Origin: Prado023 sp963736425
GTDB lineage: Bacteria; Actinomycetota; Actinomycetes; S36-B12; CAIYMF01
NCBI GenBank assembly: GCA_963736425.1
Contig: CAVTOX010000014.1
Location: 350,897 to 414,896 of the forward strand
Direction: 5' to 3'
DNA length: 64,000 nucleotides
The notes beneath the pieces are model-generated. The model searched no databases. It worked only from the letters and a program-made list of their open reading frames with translations, and was not told the origin of the DNA. Shown one piece after another: positions 17,154-24,758 of this stretch. The position numbers and the translations under genes were made by a program. Numbering within the stretch: the first letter of the stretch is position 1; each line of letters starts with the position of its first letter.

Positions 17154-18712
17154 CCAGCCCGGGCGATCTCACCCTGCGGCACGCCGGAGAGGTCCCCGAG
17201 TTCTGCGCGCAGCGCGACCACGTCGCCGACCACGATCACGGCCGGCCCAGGCAGGCGGGCTGCTGCCACGTCGTCGCCGATGCTTGCCAGCGTCCCGGTC
17301 ACGGTGCGCTGACGAGGGGTCCATCCGTCGCTGATCACCGCGACCGGGGTGCCCGGTTCGCGCCCGGCGGCAATCAGCTCGTCTGCCGTCCCGGCCAGCC
17401 CTGACAGGCCCATGAGCAGAACGAGGGTCGCGTCGTGGGGTGCGGTCCGGGCGGCATCGAGGGCTTGTCCTGCGCCAGCGTGGGCACTGGCGATGACCAG
17501 TGAGGTCGTGATCCCGCGGTGGGTCACCGGGATGCCCGCGGCCGCCGGGACGCTCACCGCGGAGGTCACCCCCGGCACGACCTCGACCGGGACGTCGTGG
17601 GCCAGGCAGTGCAGGGCCTCCTCGCCACCGCGTCCCAGGACGAAGGGATCGCCGCCCTTCAGCCGGACCACGGTGCGCCCGGCCCGGGCGTGTTCGACGA
17701 GGATCCGGTTGATCTCGTCCTGGGGGATCGGGTGGTTGCCCGCGGTCTTGCCCACATCGATGATTCGGACGTCGGGGCCAAGCTCGGACAGGAGGCTGGT
17801 GGGGCCGAGCCGGTCGGTGACGACCACGTCGGCACGCACCAGCCACTGCCGCCCCGAGACGGTGATCAACCCCGGATCCCCCGGCCCACCCCCGACAAGC
17901 ACGACGCGCCCGCCCGTTCCCGTTGAGATCGCGTCGGGTCTGGTGAGTGTTGGGCGGGATCGCGTCGGGTTCGAACGAACGCGATCCGCTCGAACCCGAC
18001 TCGATCCGGCAGGGGTTGTGGCGGGGCGGGTTCGGCGCAGGGGGAGGGTGCCTGTGGCGAGCAGGTCGCTGATCGCGTCGCGGATCGCACGGGCGCGTCC
18101 TGGGTCGCCACCGCCGGAGACCGCGACCTGGACCCCGTCCGGGCCCTGGGCGATCGCAGGGGTGTGGGCGGCCGACTCCCGGGCGCGGTCGGCGCGCACG
18201 CACCAGATCCCGGCGTCGTCGGCCCGACGGGCGATGGCCTCGTCTGCGAGGAGGTCGCCGGTCGCGGTGTGCACCAGCCACCAGCGGGACGCGTGCGGCC
18301 GGTGGATCCCCTGCGCGTCGGAGGTCGTGCGCGCCCGGGCAGCTCCTGCCCCGGGAGGCCGAGCAGCAGCGCCCCCAGCCTCGTTCGGCGCCGCTGCTTC
18401 GGGCCCGTCCTCGGTCGCCACCGCCCGGGCCGCCGCCCCGAGGGCCACTACCCCCGCAGGGCCGACCGTGACGTCCTCGGCTGTCGCCTCGCGGGGCCAC
18501 CATGTGACCGCGCCCTCGGCCACGAGGTCGATGAGGTCCTCGCAGATCGCCGGGGCGATCACCGTCACCAGTGCGCCGGCCGTTACCAGCCCTGCCGCCC
18601 TGCGTGCTGCGACTGGCCCGCCGCCGACCACGAGCGTGGCGCGGCCCGTCAGGTCCAGCAGCAGCGCATAGCGGGTCGCCGGACTGGATCCACGGGATCC
18701 GATGGCGGTCAT
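17150..18712 (-). CDS. Siroheme synthase: precorrin-2 dehydrogenase fused to uroporphyrinogen-III C-methyltransferase (CysG/CobA-type)
   Basis: A 520-residue bifunctional protein. Residues 1-220 form a CysG N-terminal-type domain (LVVGGGPVAARRAAGLVTAGA, an NAD-binding Rossmann motif). Residues about 265-510 are a SAM-dependent methyltransferase with VVLVGGGPGDPGLIT, VVVTDRLGP, VRLKGGDPFVLGRGGEEA and PVTHRGI. It would convert uroporphyrinogen III to precorrin-2 and oxidise it to sirohydrochlorin. Two odd insertions stand out. One is an Ala/Gly-rich loop at about 100-130 inside the N-terminal domain. The other is an Arg/Ser/Thr-rich linker (about 235-258) encoded by an inverted-repeat DNA element. 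It overlaps cysN by ATGA. Confidence 0.92.
   Translation of the reverse strand: MTAIGSRGSSPATRYALLLDLTGRATLVVGGGPVAARRAAGLVTAGALVTVIAPAICEDLIDLVAEGAVTWWPREATAEDVTVGPAGVVALGAAARAVATEDGPEAAAPNEAGGAAARPPGAGAARARTTSDAQGIHRPHASRWWLVHTATGDLLADEAIARRADDAGIWCVRADRARESAAHTPAIAQGPDGVQVAVSGGGDPGRARAIRDAISDLLATGTLPLRRTRPATTPAGSSRVRADRVRSNPTRSRPTLTRPDAISTGTGGRVVLVGGGPGDPGLITVSGRQWLVRADVVVTDRLGPTSLLSELGPDVRIIDVGKTAGNHPIPQDEINRILVEHARAGRTVVRLKGGDPFVLGRGGEEALHCLAHDVPVEVVPGVTSAVSVPAAAGIPVTHRGITTSLVIASAHAGAGQALDAARTAPHDATLVLLMGLSGLAGTADELIAAGREPGTPVAVISDGWTPRQRTVTGTLASIGDDVAAARLPGPAVIVVGDVVALRAELGDLSGVPQGEIARAG
17958..18006. repeat. Inverted-repeat element inside the interdomain linker of the siroheme synthase gene
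   Basis: GATCGCGTCGGGTTCGA at 17958-17974 faces TCGAACCCGACTCGATC at 17990-18006 (16 of 17 complementary, 15-nt loop). A further GATCGCGTCGGGT lies just upstream at about 17937, and GGATCGCGTCGGG recurs between genes near 35034. In frame it encodes part of the Arg/Ser/Thr-rich linker. Confidence 0.7.
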
Positions 18713-19968
18713 GCGGCGGTCGTCCGGACCATCCCGGCAGCCACAGTGGCCCCGGTCTGAGCGTCGATGAGGAGGAAGGCGCCAGTGGCCCGGATCTCGT
18801 CGTAGGGGTCGAACGCGATCGGCTCAGCCAGGCGGATCCGCACCTCGCCGATGTCGTTGAGCGCAAGTCGGTCGACTCCGGAATGCGCCTCAAGGGTATC
18901 GATGTCGAGTCGGCTGTCGATGCTCTCGACCAATGCGCGGACGGTGCGCGAGCCCGCCTTGAGCAGCAGCTTCTGGCGGGGGACCAGCGCCTGCTCGGCG
19001 AGCACCGTGACCGTCGCGGCCACGTCGCCGACGACGTCGGGGGCCGCCTGAGCCGCCGCCAGCAGGTCGCCGCGGGAGATGTCGATGTCATCGGCCAGGC
19101 GCAGCGTGACCGACTGGCTCGCCTGCGCCCAGGCCAAGGGCCCGTCGTAGGTGTCGATCGCGACCACCGTCGAGCGTGCCCCGCTGGGGGCGATCACCAC
19201 GGCATCCCCCACGGAGACGGTGCCCGCCTCGACCCGTCCGGCGTACCCGCGGTAGTCGTGGTGCTCAGCGTCCTGCGGGCGGATCACGTACTGGACCGGG
19301 AACCGGAACGGCTGCCGGGCCGGGTCGCTGCCGACTGGTACCGACTCGAGGTGCTCGAGCAGCGTCGGGCCCTCGTACCAGTCGGTCCGCGGCGACCGGG
19401 TCACGACGTTGTCACCATCGAGTGCGCTGATCGGGATCGCCACGACGTCATCGACGCCGTGCGCGTGGGCGTAGGCGTCGAACTCCTCGCGGATCGAGTC
19501 GAACACCTCGCGGTCGAACCCGACGAGGTCCATCTTGTTCACCACCACCGCGATGTGCCGCACGCCCAGCAGGGCGCTGATCGCGGCGTGCCGGCGGGTC
19601 TGCTCGACCACGCCGTTGCGGGCGTCGACCAGGATCAGCGCGAGCTCGGCTGTGGAGGCCCCGGTCACCATGTTGCGCGTGTACTGCACGTGCCCGGGGG
19701 TGTCGGCGAGGATGAACGATCGGTTCGGCGTCGCGAAGTACCGGTACGCGACGTCGATCGTGATGCCCTGCTCGCGCTCGGCGCGCAGCCCGTCGGTGAG
19801 CAGCGCGAGGTCGGGGGCGGCCAGGCCGCGGTCGCGACTGACCTGCTCGATCGCGTCCATGGTGTCGGCCAGGATCGACTTCGTGTCGTAGAGCAGCCGA
19901 CCCACGAGGGTGGACTTGCCGTCATCGACGGATCCGGCGGTGGCCAGGCGGAGCAGTTCGTGCGCCAT
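18709..19968 (-). CDS. cysN: Sulfate adenylyltransferase, GTPase subunit CysN
   Basis: A 419-residue EF-Tu-like GTPase that couples GTP hydrolysis to formation of adenosine 5'-phosphosulfate by CysD. G1 is AGSVDDGKST, the switch region follows with GITIDVAYRYF, G3 is ADTPGH and G4 NKMD; two beta-barrel domains follow. The usual fused CysC (APS kinase) domain is absent, matching a direct APS-reduction route through CysH. The ATG at 19968 overlaps the cysD stop (ATGA). Confidence 0.95.
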   Translation of the reverse strand: MAHELLRLATAGSVDDGKSTLVGRLLYDTKSILADTMDAIEQVSRDRGLAAPDLALLTDGLRAEREQGITIDVAYRYFATPNRSFILADTPGHVQYTRNMVTGASTAELALILVDARNGVVEQTRRHAAISALLGVRHIAVVVNKMDLVGFDREVFDSIREEFDAYAHAHGVDDVVAIPISALDGDNVVTRSPRTDWYEGPTLLEHLESVPVGSDPARQPFRFPVQYVIRPQDAEHHDYRGYAGRVEAGTVSVGDAVVIAPSGARSTVVAIDTYDGPLAWAQASQSVTLRLADDIDISRGDLLAAAQAAPDVVGDVAATVTVLAEQALVPRQKLLLKAGSRTVRALVESIDSRLDIDTLEAHSGVDRLALNDIGEVRIRLAEPIAFDPYDEIRATGAFLLIDAQTGATVAAGMVRTTAA

Positions 19969-20897
19969 CAGAAGTAGCCTTCCTTCTTGCGATCCTCCAT
20001 GGCCGCCTCGGACATGCGGTCGTCGGCGCGGGTCGCGCCCCGTTCGGTGAGCCGGCTTGCTGATACCTCGTCGATGACCTCGGCCACGGTCATGGCGTCG
20101 GAGTCGACGGCCCCCGTGCAGGACATGTCCCCGACGGTCCGGTAGCGGACCCGACGGACCTCGACGGTCTCGTCGCCCTTGGCCCCGCCCCACTCACCGG
20201 CCGTGAGCCACATCGAGTTGCGCAGGAACACCGCGCGGTCATGGGCGTAGTAGATGCTGGGCAGCTCGATGCCCTCGCGCTCGATGTAGCGCCAGACGTC
20301 GCCCTCGGTCCAGTTCGACAGCGGGAACACGCGGACGTGCTCGCCGGGGGCGTGCCTGCCGTTGTAGAGGTCCCAGAGCTCTGGGCGCTGCCGTCGCGGG
20401 TCCCACTGGCCGAACTCGTCACGGAGGCTGAAGATCCGCTCCTTGGCGCGCGCCTTCTCCTCGTCGCGGCGGCCGCCGCCGAACACGGCGTCGAACCGGT
20501 GCTCGGCGATCGTGTCGAGCAGCGGGACGGTCTGCAGCGGGTTGCGGGTGCCGTCGGGCCGCTCGCGAAGGACCCCCCGGTCGATCCAGTCCTGCACGTG
20601 GGCCACGACCAGTCGCGTCCGGGTGCGTGCGACGGTCGCGTCGCGATACTCCAGGACCTCGGGGAAGTTGTGGCCGGTGTCGACGTGGACGAGTGTGAAC
20701 GGCACCTGGGCGGGGTGGAACGCCTTGATGGCCAGGTGCAGCATCACCACGGAGTCCTTGCCGCCGCTGAACAGCAGCGCGGGGCGCTCGAACTCCCCGG
20801 CGACCTCGCGCATGATGTGGATGGCCTCGCTCTCCAGCGCCGACAGGTGGTCGAGGGCGAGTGTGGGGTGCGTGGGGGTCAGGATCGATGTGCTCAT
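19968..20897 (-). CDS. cysD: Sulfate adenylyltransferase subunit 2 CysD
   Basis: The catalytic subunit of ATP sulfurylase, 309 residues. The PP-loop is LLFSGGKDSVVMLHLA; GGRRDEEKARAKER and PLSNWTEGDVWRYI are CysD hallmarks, and the C-terminus ends with the conserved DRKKEGYF. An ATG at 20912 would add five residues. I start at 20897 because that ATG overlaps the cysH stop (ATGA), like every other junction in this operon. Confidence 0.95.
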   Translation of the reverse strand: MSTSILTPTHPTLALDHLSALESEAIHIMREVAGEFERPALLFSGGKDSVVMLHLAIKAFHPAQVPFTLVHVDTGHNFPEVLEYRDATVARTRTRLVVAHVQDWIDRGVLRERPDGTRNPLQTVPLLDTIAEHRFDAVFGGGRRDEEKARAKERIFSLRDEFGQWDPRRQRPELWDLYNGRHAPGEHVRVFPLSNWTEGDVWRYIEREGIELPSIYYAHDRAVFLRNSMWLTAGEWGGAKGDETVEVRRVRYRTVGDMSCTGAVDSDAMTVAEVIDEVSASRLTERGATRADDRMSEAAMEDRKKEGYF

Positions 20898-21610
20898 GTG
20901 TGCAACCCGCATTCCGTCTTGGCCCGGCCGGACCAGCGGCCGGCTCGGGGATCGTCTCCAGGGGCAGTGGGATTCGTGCAGGGGGCGCAGCCGATCGATG
21001 CGTAGCCGACCTGGCGCAGTGGGTTGAGCAGGACGTCATGGAGCTCGGCGTAGGCCGAGACGTCCTCGTCGGTCCAGGCAGCCAGGGGGTTGAGCTTCAC
21101 CTTCGCCCGCGTGGCATCCCACCCGATCACCTCGATGTCGGTGCGGGTGGGGGCGTCGACGCGGCGCATGCCGGTGATCCACGCGGCGAACGGTGCCAGC
21201 CCGCGTTCGAGTGGCTCCACCTTGCGCAGGGCGCAGCACCGGTCGGGATCTCGGGCGAAGAGGTCCGCACCCTCGGTGGCTTCCTGTTCGGCCACGCTCT
21301 GCTGTGGCGTCAGGGTGATCAGCGTGATCGGCCGGGTCGCGTCGTACGCGGCAGCGGTGCCCAGGGTCTCGGCGAAGTGATACCCGGTGTCGATGAACAG
21401 GGTGTTCACCTCGGGGATCACCTCGCTGGCCAGGTGCACCAGCACCTCGTCGCCCATGCTCGAGGCCAGGACGAGGTCATTGCCGAACTCGTCGTGGGCC
21501 CAGGCCAGGGCGATCCGCGCCTGGTCGTACGGGTCGGCGAAGTGCGCGACGACCGCCGCGCCCTCGGCCACCAGCCGCGGGTGCGCGGCGCGGACGTCGG
21601 TCGTGGTCAT
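20894..21610 (-). CDS. cysH: Assimilatory adenylyl-sulfate (APS) reductase CysH
   Basis: 238 residues, reducing activated sulfate to sulfite with thioredoxin as donor. The catalytic ECGLH sits at the C-terminus. Two cysteine pairs, RCCALRK and GCAPCT, form the 4Fe-4S site that distinguishes APS reductases from PAPS reductases. The APS preference fits the lack of a CysC kinase in this operon. The ATG at 21610 has GGAGGA upstream and overlaps the stop of the zinc-ribbon gene. Confidence 0.94.
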   Translation of the reverse strand: MTTTDVRAAHPRLVAEGAAVVAHFADPYDQARIALAWAHDEFGNDLVLASSMGDEVLVHLASEVIPEVNTLFIDTGYHFAETLGTAAAYDATRPITLITLTPQQSVAEQEATEGADLFARDPDRCCALRKVEPLERGLAPFAAWITGMRRVDAPTRTDIEVIGWDATRAKVKLNPLAAWTDEDVSAYAELHDVLLNPLRQVGYASIGCAPCTNPTAPGDDPRAGRWSGRAKTECGLHT

Positions 21611-21774
21611 CGGGTTCCTCCTGTCGGCGTCGGGGTCGGTGTCTGGGTCGGGGCCTGCATGCCGAGGTACTTCACCGAGAACGTGCGTGTGCAGGTCCGG
21701 CAGTGCCACGCGCCCGGCGTCGCCCCCAAGGGGCGCAGGTCCTCCTCGGCGCAGTAGGGGCAGTGGTAGGGCAC
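21607..21774 (-). CDS. Small zinc-ribbon protein of the sulfur operon (frameshifted)
   Basis: Between the sulfite reductase and cysH lies a short coding stretch that reads VPYHCPYCAEEDLRPLGATP in one frame and AWHCRTCTRTFSVKYLGM in the next. Joined, they form a two-knuckle CxxC...CxxC zinc ribbon of about 55 residues ending at a TGA that overlaps the cysH ATG. A single extra G in the GGG run near 21711 explains the shift. GGGGAG lies upstream of the GTG. I believe similar small proteins occur at this place in other actinobacterial sulfate-assimilation operons, but the function is not known to me; the family was not checked. Confidence 0.62.
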   Translation of the reverse strand: MPYHCPYCAEEDLRPLGATPGAWHCRTCTRTFSVKYLGMQAPTQTPTPTPTGGTR

Positions 21775-21823
21775 AGCCCGCTCCCCGGGGGTTGCCGCAG
21801 TGTTTCCGGCGCCAGACCGGGCG

Positions 21824-23506
21824 TCATCGGAGGGACTCCTCGTCGGCGCGGACGACCCATTCGGCGAACTGCTCGCCCTCGGTGCGCTGCTCCAGGTACC
21901 TGCCGGCGACGCGGTCGACGAAGTCGGGGAGCTCGGCCGAGGTCACCTTCAGGGCGCGCAGCTTGCGGCCGAATCCCGCGGCGTGGCCAAGGGACCCACC
22001 GAGGTGCACCTGGAAGCCCTCCACAGGCGTGCCCGAGGCGTCGGGGACGAGCATCCCCTTGAGCCCGATGTCGGCCACCTGGAACCGGGCGCACGAGTTC
22101 GGGCAGCCGTTGACGTGCACGGCCAGGGGGACGTCCAGATCAGGGCGACGCGCCTCAATCGTCTCGATGAGGGTGCGGGCCGTGTCCTTGGTGTTGACGA
22201 TCGCGAGCTTGCAGAACTCGATCCCGGTGCAGGCCATCGTGGAGCGGCGGATCTCGTGCGGATGCACCTGCAGGCCCACGTCGCCCAACTCGCTGGCAAG
22301 GGCCTCGGCGCGCTCGGGTGCCACGTCGAGGATCACCAGCTTCTGCTGGGCGGTCAGCCGGATGCGCCCGGAGCCGTACTCGGCCGCCAGGTCGGCCAGC
22401 CGCGCGAGCGTCTCGCCGTTGATCCGCCCGACAGTCGGTGCCGCTCCGACGTAGACCCGGCCGTCACGCTGCGGGTGGATTCCGACGTGGTCGCGAGCGC
22501 CTGCCGGGACGGGGTCAGGTGCCGGCCCGTCGAGCAGCGGCCGCTCGAGGTACTGGGTCTCCAGCACCTCCCGGAACCGTGCAACGCCCCAGTCGGCGAC
22601 GAGGAACTTCAGCCGAGCCCGGTTGCGCAGCCGGCGGTAGCCGTAGTCGCGGAAGATCTCGATGATCCCGCCCCATACCTCGGGGACCTCGACCAGCGGC
22701 ACCCACGCGCCCAGGCGCTGGGCGAGCATCGGGTTGGTCGACAGCCCGCCCCCGACCCAGACGTCGAACCCTGGGCCATGCTCGGGGTGCACGACCCCGA
22801 CGAACGACACGTCGTTGATCTCGTGGGCGACGTCGTGTCGGGGTGATCCGGAGACCGCGGACTTGAACTTGCGTGGCAGGTTCGCGTACTCGGGGTCGCC
22901 GACGAAGCGGGCGACGATCTCCTCGATCGCCGGCGTCCCGTCGATGATCTCGTCGGCGGCCACACCAGCAACCGGCGAGCCCAGGACCACCCGTGGGGTG
23001 TCGCCACAGGCCTCGGTGCTGCTCAGGCCCACGGCCTCCAGGCGCCGCCAGATCTCAGGGACGTCCTCGATCCGGATCCAGTGCAGCTGGATGTTCTGGC
23101 GATCGGTGATGTCCGCGGTCCCGCGTGCGAACTCGGTTGAGATCCCGGCGATCGTGCGCGCCTGCTCGCTGGTCAGGGCACCACCGTCGGAGCGGATGCG
23201 CAGCATGAAGAACTCGTCGTCGAGCTCCTCGGGCGGCAGGCTCGCGGTGCGCCCGCCGTCGATGCCTGGACGGCGCTGCGTGTAGAGGCCCCACCAGCGC
23301 ATCCGGCCGCGCAGGTCGTCGGCGGGGATGCTGGCGAATCCATCGCGGGAGTAGATGGTCTCGATCCGCTCGCGGACGTTCAGGCCGTTGTCGGCGAGCT
23401 TGAACTCCTCGTTCGCGTTCAGCGGCGCCGTGGAGCCCAGGGCCCATTGGCCCTCATCGCGCGGCGGTCGGGAGGCACGGGTGGCGGTGGTGGGTGAGTC
23501 GGTCAC
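21824..23506 (-). CDS. sir: Assimilatory sulfite reductase (ferredoxin), siroheme and 4Fe-4S
   Basis: A 560-residue hemoprotein reducing sulfite to sulfide. Tandem half-domains are visible. ITDRQNIQLHWIRIEDVP and the ACTGIEFC...NGCPNSC cysteine clusters (near residues 430 and 470) bind the coupled 4Fe-4S/siroheme centre. Length and motifs suit the actinobacterial ferredoxin-dependent SirA/NirA type; a nitrite reductase is the main alternative, but the cys gene context favours sulfite. The GTG start has GGAGA seven bases upstream, within a short hairpin. Confidence 0.93.
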   Translation of the reverse strand: MTDSPTTATRASRPPRDEGQWALGSTAPLNANEEFKLADNGLNVRERIETIYSRDGFASIPADDLRGRMRWWGLYTQRRPGIDGGRTASLPPEELDDEFFMLRIRSDGGALTSEQARTIAGISTEFARGTADITDRQNIQLHWIRIEDVPEIWRRLEAVGLSSTEACGDTPRVVLGSPVAGVAADEIIDGTPAIEEIVARFVGDPEYANLPRKFKSAVSGSPRHDVAHEINDVSFVGVVHPEHGPGFDVWVGGGLSTNPMLAQRLGAWVPLVEVPEVWGGIIEIFRDYGYRRLRNRARLKFLVADWGVARFREVLETQYLERPLLDGPAPDPVPAGARDHVGIHPQRDGRVYVGAAPTVGRINGETLARLADLAAEYGSGRIRLTAQQKLVILDVAPERAEALASELGDVGLQVHPHEIRRSTMACTGIEFCKLAIVNTKDTARTLIETIEARRPDLDVPLAVHVNGCPNSCARFQVADIGLKGMLVPDASGTPVEGFQVHLGGSLGHAAGFGRKLRALKVTSAELPDFVDRVAGRYLEQRTEGEQFAEWVVRADEESLR

Positions 23507-23513
23507 GAGCGTT

Positions 23514-23528
23514 CTCCGGGGGTCGGAG
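23514..23528 (-). promoter_or_regulatory. Hairpin sequestering the sulfite reductase ribosome-binding site
   Basis: On the mRNA strand CTCCG-ACCCC-CGGAG folds into a 5-bp stem containing the GGAG that serves the GTG at 23506. A second CTCCGG, just after the leader-peptide stop (complement of 23592-23597), could also pair with this site. The arrangement fits translational or transcriptional attenuation by the Cys-rich leader. Confidence 0.45.
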
Positions 23529-23610
23529 GACGCATGCGCTCAAGCCGGGCGCGGGAGCATGGGGTGTCCGGCGCCTGGTCGACCGCAGCGTCCGGAGGGA
23601 AACTGCAGGA

Positions 23611-23700
23611 TCAGGCGCAACACATGCACGACTGCATGCGGCACAGGTCGATGTGACGGCGCACCACAAGGGTGTCCGTCGCGCGCCCGGCCGTCGTCAT
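23611..23700 (-). CDS. Cysteine-rich leader peptide of the sulfur operon
   Basis: A 29-codon reading frame ending RRHIDLCRMQSCMCCA, with four Cys codons in the last eleven. The RRHxDLxRMxS pattern is that of actinobacterial 'putative leader peptides' found before sulfur genes, and polycysteine leaders are reported to act as Cys-responsive attenuators in mycobacteria. Ribosome stalling at the Cys codons when Cys-tRNA is scarce would free the downstream site for the sulfite reductase, 104 nt away. Start uncertain: the ATG at 23700 lacks a clear Shine-Dalgarno, and internal GTG codons just before RRH are possible. Confidence 0.75.
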   Translation of the reverse strand: MTTAGRATDTLVVRRHIDLCRMQSCMCCA

Positions 23701-23792
23701 GGAGCCGAGGGTGCCCCAGGTCGGTCGATCTGTCCAGTTTCGTTCGCATCCTGAGACGAGTCGTGTCGCTTCTTCACCGGCCGGATCCTCGG

Positions 23793-23798
23793 TAGCCT
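23793..23798 (+). promoter_or_regulatory. -10 element, probable leaderless promoter
   Basis: TAGCCT 7 nt before the ATG at 23806, with no Shine-Dalgarno sequence. Confidence 0.4.
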
Positions 23799-23805
23799 GT
23801 GCGCC

Positions 23806-24723
23806 ATGCCGCGCCCGATCCACTTCGTGCTGGATCGCGCCGACTCCTACCAGGGGGTGCAGGCCCAGCTGCTGGACCTCATCGATCCGCACCTGCCCGA
23901 CCCCAAGCCCGAGCGTGGCGACTACCGGCCAGGGGCGCTGAACTTCTGCCTGTTCATCCGCCCGAAGGCCGATGTGGTGATGAGCCACGGCGTCGCGGAC
24001 AAGAACTACCTGTGGTCCTCCGACGGCCAGGGCAAGCGGCTGGCCAACCAGCGCCAGCACCTGCTCGTGCCGGGGGAGTGGCTCAAGCGGCGGCTGCTGG
24101 AGTCGCCGGCGATCAAGCTCGGCGCGGACCGCATCCACGTGGTCGGGTGGCCCCGCCTCGACGACCTGATCAGCCAGGTTCCGCCACCGGCGCGCCGGCT
24201 GATCGGCGAGCCGAAGCCGCGCGTGCTGTGGGCGCCGACGCACAACCGGCGCAAGCGCGGGGAGACCGGCCGCTCCACGTCGAGCTTCCCCGCGTTCGAG
24301 AACTACCTGCGTGCGCTGTCCCGGTTCGCGTGGATCGACGTGTCGGTGCACCCGCGCAACCGCACGGACCACACCCCGACCGGGGCCTCGATGCCACGGG
24401 CCGACATCGTGGTCGCCGACTTCGGCACGACCGTGTACGAGGCCTGGGCCCTGGGCAAGCCGGTGATCTTCCCGCGATGGCTGCTCGCCGACCGGATCGC
24501 CGAGCACATGCCGGGAAGTGCCGAGTCCTACATCTTCGCCGAGCGCATCGGCTACCACCCGGAGTCCTTCGACGAGATGGTCGACATGATCCGGGCGCGG
24601 CCGGTCATCACCCCGGACGTGACGGCGTTCATGGATGACTACCTCGCACCGCAGTACTTCGGGCGCAGTGGTGCGCGCGTGGCCGAGGTGCTCATCGAGA
24701 TTGCTGGTCGCGGCGAGCACTGA
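23806..24723 (+). CDS. CDP-glycerol glycerophosphotransferase-like protein (TagB/TagF superfamily)
   Basis: A 305-residue GT-B-type protein. VVGWPRLD, VLWAPTHNRRKR, VSVHPRNRTDH and especially VADFGTTVYEAWALGKPVIFPRW follow the pattern of the C-terminal, nucleotide-binding half of CDP-glycerol glycerophosphotransferases (compare GNPR.D, YAPT.R, SD.SSV..D). No membrane segment is visible. It is shorter than typical TagB/TagF, and no other wall teichoic acid gene is nearby, so substrate and product are unknown. A different GT-B glycosyltransferase cannot be excluded. Confidence 0.65.
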   Translation: MPRPIHFVLDRADSYQGVQAQLLDLIDPHLPDPKPERGDYRPGALNFCLFIRPKADVVMSHGVADKNYLWSSDGQGKRLANQRQHLLVPGEWLKRRLLESPAIKLGADRIHVVGWPRLDDLISQVPPPARRLIGEPKPRVLWAPTHNRRKRGETGRSTSSFPAFENYLRALSRFAWIDVSVHPRNRTDHTPTGASMPRADIVVADFGTTVYEAWALGKPVIFPRWLLADRIAEHMPGSAESYIFAERIGYHPESFDEMVDMIRARPVITPDVTAFMDDYLAPQYFGRSGARVAEVLIEIAGRGEH

Positions 24724-24758
24724 ACCCGCTGGCCGCAACAGAGCGGCGCCCGCGTGGC

